A stretch of 64,000 bases of DNA from Hygrocybe punicea (lineage: Eukaryota; Basidiomycota; Agaricomycetes; Agaricales; Hygrophoraceae). The stretch is taken from contig OY744468.1 in NCBI GenBank assembly GCA_963556145.1, forward strand, positions 6,510,001 through 6,574,000, in the 5' to 3' direction. Under the pieces are notes generated by a model. The model was not told where the DNA came from, searched no databases, and saw only the letters and a program-made list of their open reading frames with translations. Positions 11,859 to 20,546 of the stretch are shown piece by piece; the stretch's first letter is position 1, and the number at the start of each line of letters is the position of its first letter. The translations under genes and the position numbers were made by a program.

Positions 11859-14451
11859 CTACGGAAATGTCTCGCCTTCTATGAACTGGCCCGCTACCTC
11901 ATGTATCTTCTGAGCCAAACGCAGTGACCTTCCATGCCTCGGAAGAGATTCATACCACTTTCCAGCAGTCCGACATGGGGCCTTGTTCTGCTGGATGAGT
12001 TCGAGACGTTTCTGAAACCAGTCCTCGGCAGCGGGAGTCCAGTGGCCAACATTGAAAAGGCTCTTCTGCCAAGTTGAGTGCTTTGGCCACCAGGAAAGAT
12101 GGGAGACCTGTTGGTTCGATCCTACATCACGTTGACTTAACGCATGGCTGACGAATCCAGAGAGGGTACCCACCAGTATACACCCTATATACGCCACATA
12201 TGAGGTCAAGCTCATCTTCACCGAGGTGATCGTCACAGAAAGTAGTGCCATCCGCAAAATGGAAGACTTGCCCACGAGAGAAGGCTGCACTAGAGGGGCC
12301 AGTAAGAACCCGTCCAGGGCCAACAAATTCCATCACAAGGCGCCAGACAATACCACCCTTGAGGATTGCTTCATGTGCATGTGGAGAACGTAGAAAATGG
12401 TCTCAAGCCGCTTCATAAGCGGCATAATCAGCAGCATCAGGCTGGTAGCCAACTGCACGCACACCGAGAGATATGGGGGGTGGTGAAGGGCCTGTCGATG
12501 GAGGTGGGTGTGAAAAGGCTGGGCAAGGATTGAAGGTATTGAAGGGGATTCCACGTTCCGCAAGATCCCGAACAGCTTCTGTGATATCCCTACACGATCG
12601 GAGGCATTGCAGAGCGGTGACCGGACTATCTACTGTAAGCAGCCAATCAATATTCGCAGTAGCACTCGTGGACCTGACAAAATATATTTTTTGATCTCTA
12701 TTGTTCATCATCTCCCTCCGCTCAATTGTCAGATAATGTTCCTGTCGTTCACGCAATGGAAAAAGGCTTGACGAACTGAGATCCCATGGCATAGCTGATA
12801 ACCCGTCCACTGGTCCATCGATCAGACGTGCGACGAAGTCGAAGATTGGGCCCTTGTATTTAGTAGCCACTTGAGGGTGAGGGTCCTGCAAAATATTAAG
12901 GGTCCGGTCCCATTCGGTATTTGATGGTGTAGGACCGTCAGCGTAGGCGGTGTCATCCCAATCGAATCCAAAGCGATCATAAAGACGGCAGTCAAGGGTA
13001 GTCGTAAATTTAGGAGCAGCGGCATCCGTGTGGCGATCGCCGACACCATGAATGGACAGCACATCTTGCTGCCAGTGTTCCGCAGGAAGTGGACCCGCAG
13101 GTATTGTTTGGCTATTGATTTGATCAGCAGGTTGCCTCGCCTCACATTTTTCCAAGGTGGGATCATCATATTCACCGTCGTAGTTGTCGTTACCGAATGG
13201 GTCTTCGTTGTCTGGCACGTCGGGGTTAAATTCGGTACAGACATCCCATTCCCTATCAAAGGCATTATATCGCATATGTTCCAGCAGCTTTTCTTCCCAC
13301 AGATCTTCTATCTCTCTGAAATTGACTCTCGTTCTGAGGCGAAAGCCATCCATTTCCAGCCAGCGGAAGACAGCAGCCCCTCTCTTCCCCGGTGCGCGAA
13401 AGTGTTCATCTTCCTTCTGACGAGCCAAGCGAGCGGCTGTTTCTTGTGCAGTCTCCATGGCAGCAATTTTCTCGTGGCGTACTGCTTGTCGAACAAAGAA
13501 TTCCTGCCAAGTTTCTCCAAGTTTCTGGTGAGAGCCTGGATTTGGCTTAGGGAACTTCTTGGAGGATGTTACATCAGTGGTAGGGCTAGGCAGTGGCGGA
13601 GACAACTGCTCCAACTGCCACTGCTGGCAGGCAATCTGGACTTGTGCATTATTGGGTAAGTAGTTTGCCACCTCAGGTTTGGGTGATATGTGTAGGGGCT
13701 TGTCGAGGGTGCTCCATACGAACCAGATAGGGATATTGACTCTGACGAGTCTTGGGATGTGTGCCAACCATTTGCATTGATGCACGTCAATGACCATGCC
13801 TACTCTCGGAACGCTGTCGGTGAAGTCGGCGATCGGTGAATCCCGCAGTTGCTGGACCCACTCTGGGTGGACCTTGGTTTTGCTAGTGAGTATCTTCACC
13901 CAGTTGGGGTCGTCGCCATATGGGACATAGCTGGCTGTGAAAAATGAGATGGCCATCGAACACAGTCCCATCAACGGTATGAAAGCATCTCGGGACTTCA
14001 TGGCACACTTTTGGGCTGAGTGTTCATGTGTATGAATGTGGAGGTAGCCGTATGTGTGAGGGATGGGGAAACATCTGTATTCAAGTGGAAAAAAGGCACC
14101 CAGGGCTTTTCCCAGTAATTCCTGAGCAACCACATAGAGAGAGGTTTCAAGATCGTGCCATTTTTCTCAGGTAGCAGCTGATAATTGGAACCCACCACGG
14201 ATGCGTTCGATAGGTAGCGACTTGTAATCACAGACTAGACGCTGTATTAATGGGTGATCCCATCGTATCGAACGGGGCACAAATGGGAGCTGTGGAAGAT
14301 CGTTGCACGCCCAATTCGTTGTATAGGTCCACTCTGGCCCTGGATCATCACAGTCGAAATTGTGGTAACTGGGGAAGGCAGCTAAGGGACCCGCATTTGG
14401 GGAGGTGATTACAAAGTTGTCGAGGATGAAGGTTTTGAAGGTCAACGGCAT
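11859..14451 (-). pseudogene. Passenger gene in the hAT element, Agaricomycete family of unknown function
   Basis: ATG 14451 opens a roughly 830-codon reading frame ending at TAG 11859. One frame runs from 14451 to about 12165 but is cut by TGA at 14167-14169 and at 12403-12405. Reading them as Trp/Arg codons gives uninterrupted protein on both sides (for example ...FQLSAAT then EKWHDLETSLYVVAQ). A plausible intron (GTGGGTACC ... GATGTAG) near 12165-12110 leads to the C-terminal exon with SWWPKHSTW and FNVGHWTPAAEDWF. Visible features are NIPIWFVWSTL, a charged helix (RHEKIAAMETAQETAARLAR) and an acidic stretch. I recognise the type from many Agaricomycete genomes as a multicopy protein without assigned function; it is not a transposase. 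Its place inside the target-duplication-bounded element makes it cargo. Confidence 0.7.
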
Positions 14452-14554
14452 CTGACAGCAGTATTTGGGTTAATAGAATAGGTGCAAAAAAAAAGGTACA
14501 CACAGATAGGGATGCAAAGGAGCGGTGAAAGACGAAGTCAAAGAGCTCGCTGAT

Positions 14555-14935
14555 ACACTGTACAGGCCAACGAGAATAGATTGACCAATGGGAGCACCTG
14601 AGCCAAGGCCAATGGGAGCGTGGAGCTTGTTGATACTCAGTACAGGCGAACGAGAACAGCTAGAGTGATGGGAGCACCCGAGCCAAGACATACCTGGAGG
14701 CTGGAGCTCGCTTGTACTTTGTACAGGCGAGCGAGAATGGAACGAAGGAGTCTCGGAGGCCAAGAAGTTAGGGCAAGTCTGAGCCAAGACGAACAACGAT
14801 GGAATGCAAGAGTCTCTGAGCCAAGAGGTTAGGGCGCGTCTGAGCCAAAATAAAAGTTCGCTAGTACTTTGTACAGGCGAATGATGAGTCGGGGAATGCT
14901 CACTTGTACTTTGTACAGGTGAGCAATGAACAAAA
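14555..14935. repeat. Subterminal repeats of the hAT right arm
   Basis: The motif TGTACAGGCGAACGAGAA and variants recur near 14561, 14641, 14720, 14868 and 14915, several preceded by CTTGTACTTTG. Spacing is irregular. An interspersed phrase (GAGCCAAGA) also repeats. Short subterminal repeats of this sort bind hAT transposases in other systems; here that role is inferred. The region between the passenger gene and the right end holds no other gene. Confidence 0.7.
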
Positions 14936-15215
14936 CGGTAAATACAAATAATGGACCTGGCCGACCTGGGTCACCTGACAAATTTCCTTTTTTGGATGGT
15001 TAGCCGTGGCTTAGCCGTTGCCACAACGGTCTGGTCTGGCTAACAACCCATGTATGGGTTAACCGTTGTTAGCCGTAGCCGAGCCGAGCCGGACTGAGCC
15101 GTGGCAACACTAGCTGATACTCATGCACATCATGCCTGGGGGTACATAGTTTTAATATATTTTGTATCTACTAGTACATGACATCTAATATAACATGTAA
15201 GAGGGTGGGGACACT

Positions 15216-15625
15216 GTGTTGCTGCCGCTGCGTTGCTGTAGCTGCTGGTGCTGGTGCTGCATCATGGTGATGCTGCTGTTGCTGCTGCTGCAATCGTTGT
15301 CACTGCTGCTGCTGTCGTTGCTGCTGCCATTGTTGCTGCTGCTGCCATCATCGTCATTGCCACCATCGTTGTTGCCGCTGTCATTGTTGCATTGTGGCTG
15401 CTGCTGCTGTTGCTGTAGCTGTTGCTGTAGCTGCTGGTATTGCTGCTGCTGCAGCCATTGTTGCTGCTTGCCACTGCTGCCCTCGCTGCCATTGTCCTCA
15501 CTGTTACTGCTGCTGTCCTTGCTGCTGTTGCAATTGTCGTCCTCATTGCTGAGCCACTGTCCCTGCTGCTGTTGCCACCATTGTGGATGCTGTAGTCCCT
15601 GCTGCTGTCATTGCAGCTGTTGATG
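15216..15625. repeat. Compound CTG/TTG microsatellite
   Basis: About 400 bp of imperfect trinucleotides (GCTGCTGTTGCTG-like). It is open in several frames on both strands, producing Leu/Cys or Ala/Thr homopolymer-like peptides. It lies in the right arm of the outer hAT element. No promoter or conserved protein context is visible, so I treat it as simple repeat, not a gene. The rest of 15626-16055 is the element's right arm. Confidence 0.85.
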
Positions 15626-18600
15626 TTGCCATTGTGGTGAGTGTCCTGGTGCTGGATTTTGTCATCCAGCAGTCCTAGATAGTATAGTGTTAGTCAAAGA
15701 TAATGAAAGATTAAAATAAAAACTCACCTGGAGCATGATGGCTCTCAACGAGCCATCGTGCTCATGTTTGATTCAATGTGATTAGTGTGACCCACCATGT
15801 CACACATGTTATATACACAGGAACCTTCGTTTTTGTTGCATTTTAACTAAAAACTTCTAAGAAAATAATTAGTATACTACTTAGATGACTGTATTGTAAT
15901 TCGCTGCAGCTTAGCTGCCAGCTATGGCCAAAATTTTGAGGTAGCCATAGCTGGTAGCTGGTTATTAGCCTTAGCTTAGCTGGGGTCCAGCTAAGCTAAA
16001 TTCAGCTAGGCTAACAGCTACTAGCCAATCATTAGCCTTGGCCATGGCAACACTACACCTGATAGTGCTGGTGTTGGTGGTGCCACAGCTGCTGAGACCA
16101 TGGTAACATTTTCTAACGGTATACATTGTAAGTATGTTTACCATACATTCAAAGGCCTCTGATAAAAAACATTCAAGATAAATATATTATACAATCATCA
16201 AAGCTATTTAGTTCGCTTGCGTTTCCCAGTTTTTGTGGCTTTCTTTGGTCTGCTAATGTGAACAAATGCTGGAGCATCACCCTCAACCTCTTCATCAGCC
16301 TGACCACCTTCACCAATTGGTGTCTCTGGAGTATCCTTTTTGTCACAAATTCATTTTGCAGCAAGTTTTTGAATTTGCTCAGCATCACCAACAGGGATAA
16401 GTGTGAAGGTAGCTTTGAGTGAGGATGGTGTGGCAGCAGCAATATGTTGAAAGTTGTGAATGGAATGTGAGTTGAGAACATATTGATTTGTTGATGAGTG
16501 GGAGAGGAGGTGGCGCTTCTTGGTAGTGTTAGTACGCTCTTGACGGAGTTGGCTTGTTGTGGTTTTAGTACAGCCAGACATGGAACAATCATGCTGAATG
16601 TTCACAGCACATATTGCATCCTGAGTATTGTTTAAAGTTAGACACTAGTGTTTCTAATTGCAAATAGAGACAAACTGTTGCATCCACAATGGTTTCTGTT
16701 CTGCGAAGTTGAAGACAAGGCAAGTGAAGAATTGGATGTTTGAAAGGAAGAAAATCATAGTGTTGAATTGCAACATGAGTGGCAATGTCCATACTTGAGT
16801 CAGATGGCACCAGTATTTCCTTGATTTTTGTAATAAATGTCTATACAAAGTGTGAATCAGAAATTCCCTCATGTCTGGAATATTTAATAAGAGTATGACA
16901 CACCTTGGAACCTGAAGGTTGAAGAAATATTCCACTTTTACCCTGCTTGATGATATCACCATTTTGTGCAACAAAGGAATCAGCAACAAAGAAACGCTTC
17001 TCATCCTTTTCAGAATTGGTGATAACTGAAGAGCAGTGAGTGTCTTTCCACTTGCAAGGTTTTGGTGGCATTGATTTTTCATGTGAAAGCTTGGCAAAGC
17101 CTGGAGATCTAATCAATATTTATTGAAATCATGTCACTTATTTATATATGCTTACCTGGCTTTTTAATGGCCTTGGGAGTGTAACCAAGAAAGCGAGCAT
17201 GCTCTGGATGTTGTTCCATGTGTTGAAGGATGGCAGGCCCAGCACGAACCCATTTTTTTAATGATTGATCAAACCAGTATCCACCAAGAGCAATGTGCTT
17301 GACTCGATCTTGTGAGGCAAATGCGTTGCATGTATCACGACTTGGAGATTGTCGATTACTGTAGATGCATGCCAGTCGAAACACATGATTGAATTATTCG
17401 TATCGCTCAGTTGAAAAGATGATGGCTGGACCAAATCGACGGATATATGCAACAATGTGAAGAAGAAAGTGGAATTTCGCCTTGTTGATGAGAATGCTGG
17501 GAGCACATTGTGCTGTGATGGTAAGAAAATCATTGATGGCAAGGGATAATTGGGCCTACAGATGCCAATCAGTAGAATATTCAATTAGCATGAATTAAAT
17601 TTACTACCCACCAGATACTGCTCTAGGTCCTCAATTTCTGTATGCCACAGCAGGACAACAAGTTTTCCAATGGCAGCCATTCAAAACCATCTCAGGCACA
17701 AAATCATAAATGAGAAATGGCATTACTTGTGCCAAGCTCTTAAAATGCTTTCCAACCAGTCCTCCTTTATAGCGGCAGATATAATCTGCATTGAGATTGG
17801 AGACATTGCAGGCGTCTGAGTCAAGAGAATCAAACCAAAGTTGGAAAAGGTCGAGCAATTTAGACTTGTCCAATAAATGAACAGTTTGTGCCCAGAAATA
17901 CTTGACAACCCCAAGGAGAATGGTGTGAAGAACCTCAGTTGGTGTATCTTGGTGTATATTCATGCCTTGAAACCAATCATGAATTATTGTTCATTTTATT
18001 GGTACAAAAAATACCTTTTATCCCAAGCAAGGGATTAATTGCATCCACAATTGATCTGTCCACCAAGACATCATTGAGCTCATTTTGCAGCTTCAGCAGG
18101 ACTTCAGACTGTGTTAGCTTCATTTGTCCTGGTTCACGCTTCCCAAGACGCTTCCCAAGATCAAGCAGAGTATTGACAATAGAGGTTGTTGCAGAATCTC
18201 ATATGCCAGTTTCAGTGACTGCATTTTTAACTTTTTCAGTCCCCCCAGACAACATCACAAGCTGGATAAGTTGGCATGCTTGTTCGGTTGTTTCTTCAGG
18301 TTTCTGAAGCTCTGCAGACTGAAGGACAAATCAGTTGTCACCAAAACCAGGTCATATTCTGGAAAATACCTGAAACAGGCTCAAGAATCCCTCATCTGTC
18401 TCTTTAAACTTCTTTGTTCCCCCGACTTTGCAAGTTCGACAGAAATAGTTGCACTTGAGGCCAGCATGGCTACATTCCTCTGCTTGCATTGGATTGTCGC
18501 CAGCAAAAAAAAGTCCATATGGTATGAGCAGCACCTCTTCTTCAAATTTGGCATCATATGACACAACACCAGATTCTGCTGCTTTCCTAGATGTGATATT

Positions 18601-18851
18601 TTATCATCTGTGATCCCAAAGAAATTGTGATATGCTTATACTCTATTGATTCCCTCATTCCCCTCATCAACTCCATTGGTGCAGCATGTGGAGATGATGT
18701 TACAAATTGTACATAGAATTCTTTTTCAATCATCTCTTGAGGTAGGTTGGTATTGGACATGTATATCACATGGTGTTTGTTCCATTGTTTCAAAATGTTT
18801 CCGGAGACGTCATCCATGAATATAATCAGGGGGACAGAATAGACCATCCGT

Positions 18852-18998
18852 TGGAGTGGTCCCGAGGGACCTCTCGGGATCAGGGACGGAATCGCACAGA
18901 AAGGTCAAGGTGGATGGGATAGAGAACTGTCTACTACATCCGGAACTGGCTACTGACTAAGGTCCAGGTCACGTGACATGACAGGCACCACTACTACA
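18852..18998 (-). repeat. LTR of copy 1 (3' LTR in element orientation)
   Basis: 147 bp. Contains the E-box palindrome CACGTG at 18970-18975 inside GGTCACGTGAC, a possible bHLH factor site. It matches 20400-20546 except for a CACAGAAA/CACGGAAA difference. Confidence 0.9.
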
Positions 18999-19015
18999 AG
19001 TGCCCCTCCTCTCTG

Positions 19016-19035
19016 TAGCGACGCCCTCGTCGCTA
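19016..19035. other. Hairpin next to the LTR, copy 1
   Basis: The arms TAGCGACG and CGTCGCTA pair perfectly over 8 bp around a CCCT loop, 17 bases inside the LTR. The same position in copy 2 (55064-55085) forms a 9-bp stem with compensatory base changes. The following 70 bases are a purine/A-rich run in both elements. Confidence 0.65.
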
Positions 19036-20399
19036 ACAAAAGAGGAAAACAAAACAAAACAAAAAAACAAAAAAACAAAAAGCAAAAAACAAGAAAGGAA
19101 AGAAAAAGGCAAAACAGCGACCAGAGAAACAAGAAGGGCCTAGTCTACTCCATGGGGGTCTAAGAACGAGGAGCCCTGCACCGGGTGAGAAGGAAACTGG
19201 GATAATGTGCTAAAAAATGGGAAAATGGTGGTGGAATGGGGAAAGGGACGCGGAAAAAGACGGCACGGAGTCAGTGAATGGGTCGTTGGCCATGGGTCGC
19301 CGCGGGGGGATGTGGGGCCGCCATACGATGCGTGGGCAGGGCCATGAACACGTCCGTTTGGGGTACGGCCATCGTAGTACGTCGTGTGGGTGGGGCAATG
19401 GGGGATGTGACCTTGGGGCGTGGTGGACGGATTTGCGTCCCTGGGTACGTGGTTGGGGGGGCCGTATCGCGTGGGTAGGTCGTCGTGGGGGTGTGTAGAT
19501 GTGTGGGGATTGGGACGTGGGGTCGCGCGTGTGTAGACGGGGTATGGAGGAGCGGGGTGTGCCGTTCGCGCTGGGATGGGCTGTGGATGCGCGGGGGTGG
19601 TCGATGGTGCTGGGAACGGGCGTGTGGGGCCATGAAACGAGTCGGCGTGGTGCTCGCAGGTGCGCGTATGCCCAGTTCGTCGTTTGGTCACGCTGGGTGG
19701 GGCCGGACGCGTCGTTCGCGTGGGCATGGGCCGTTGGGGCCGTGCTGGTGTTGTACGCGCGAGAAAGTCGACACGGGCGTGTTGCGCTGGGCCCATGGGA
19801 TCGAGGAAACAGGTGCCGACGCGGGCGAGGTGTGCCAGTCGACTTGGTGACGTGGCAGTTGGGCGACGCGGTAAGGGATGGTTGGGGGTGGAAACGGAGA
19901 GGGTGAGGACGAGGGAAGTGGTGACGGGGCGGCTGTGGGAGTCCGAATGTAAAATGGGAGGTCGAAGACGGGGACGGTGAGGTCGAGGGCGCGTCTTGCT
20001 GCGCGACGGCGTTGTTGGATTCGTCGTCCGGCTCGGCAGCCTCGTGGGGGTCTTGTAAGGAGCGTGGGGTGCCGTGGTTGGGCGTGGTTGGTTGGGTTTT
20101 TGGTGGGCGAAGCTGGTGACGTGGCTGCGCGAGGTGGCTGTGCGGAATGTTGAGGTTGCGCGAAAAGTCGTGAGGATGGTCGCGGGGCGTGTAGCAGGAT
20201 GCGGACGAAGCGCTTGGGCATTCGGAGACTGTTTTTGGTAGGGTTTTGCATGGGTTTGCTGCGTGGAATCACGCGGGTGGGCTCTCGGGGTGTTCTCTGT
20301 GCTCGAAGATGTGTTGCTCTGTACTGAAAATCGATATATGAGTGGAATGGGGTGGTCTCGTCTAGCTGCGTGGGTCGAATCGCGCTCTCATCACCACAA

Positions 20400-20546
20400 T
20401 GGAGTGGTCCCGAGGGACCTCTCGGGATCAGGGACGGAATCGCACGGAAAGGTCAAGGTGGATGGGATAGAGAACTGTCTACTACATCCGGAACTGGCTA
20501 CTGACTAAGGTCCAGGTCACGTGACATGACAGGCACCACTACTACA
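20400..20546 (-). repeat. LTR of copy 1 (5' LTR in element orientation)
   Basis: 147-bp partner of 18852-18998. On the minus strand it is followed, after a 3-base spacer, by the candidate primer site TGGTGATGAGAG. Confidence 0.9.

Larger units (their letters stand above)
5807..15112. mobile_element. hAT transposon, about 9.3 kb, with transposase and passenger genes
   Basis: Terminal inverted repeats TAGTGTTGCCACGGCTC(G/A)GTCCG (22 of 23 matching) lie at 5807 and, inverted, at 15112. They are flanked by an exact 8-bp target duplication, GCTGATAC (5799-5806 and 15113-15120). Inside are a BCS1-like fragment (minus), a hAT transposase gene (plus), a second minus-strand gene of unrelated type, and right-arm subterminal repeats. 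The perfect duplication shows that the whole 9.3 kb moved as one unit into the older element. Both genes carry in-frame TGA codons, so this copy is probably no longer autonomous. Confidence 0.93.
5671..16055. mobile_element. Outer hAT-like non-autonomous element, interrupted by a younger hAT
   Basis: The left end TAGTGTTGCCACAGCTAAGC starts at 5671 and the right end ...GGCCATGGCAACACTA stops at 16055. The flanks are CACCTGAG (5663-5670) and CACCTGAT (16056-16063), an 8-bp target duplication with one mismatch. After removing the inner element (5807-15112) and one copy of its duplication, about 1.07 kb remains. That remainder has GCTAAGCTAGC-type subterminal repeats, a long CTG-type microsatellite and no transposase. 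The 8-bp duplication and TAGTG...CACTA ends are typical of the hAT superfamily. It must predate the inner insertion. Confidence 0.85.
18852..20546 (-). mobile_element. LTR element without coding capacity (TRIM-like), copy 1
   Basis: Two 147-bp direct repeats (18852-18998 and 20400-20546, one mismatch seen) bound a 1.4 kb GC-rich interior. The flanks are CCGT at 18848-18851 and 20547-20550, a 4-bp target duplication. Read on the minus strand the repeat starts TGTAGTAGT and ends CCACTCCA (TG...CA). Three bases inside the upstream LTR lies TGGTGATGAGAG (20385-20396), a primer-site candidate. Directly before the downstream LTR is the purine-rich AGAGAGGAGGGGCACT (18999-19015). I recognise no reverse transcriptase, integrase or gag. 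The long Pro/Thr/His-rich open frame at 19140-19796 is probably a by-product of composition. The element splits the gene at 16204-23067. Near-identical LTRs suggest recent insertion. Confidence 0.85.

Noticed and set aside
12403..14169. In-frame TGA codons as introns or selenocysteine
   Set aside because: Protein continues in the same frame on both sides without splice signals, and fungi of this group are not known to use selenocysteine. Point mutation is simpler.
15216..15623. Leu/Cys-rich 135-codon frame
   Set aside because: Direct translation of a CTG/TTG microsatellite; no other coding evidence.
19140..20272. Long open frames in the GC-rich interior of LTR element copy 1
   Set aside because: Open on both strands at once, Pro/Thr/His or Gly/Val/Arg-rich, no domain and no similarity to the interior of copy 2. 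Best explained by base composition.
18852..20546. LTR element read on the plus strand
   Set aside because: No purine tract lies before the right LTR and no primer site after the left one; both appear correctly placed only on the minus strand.
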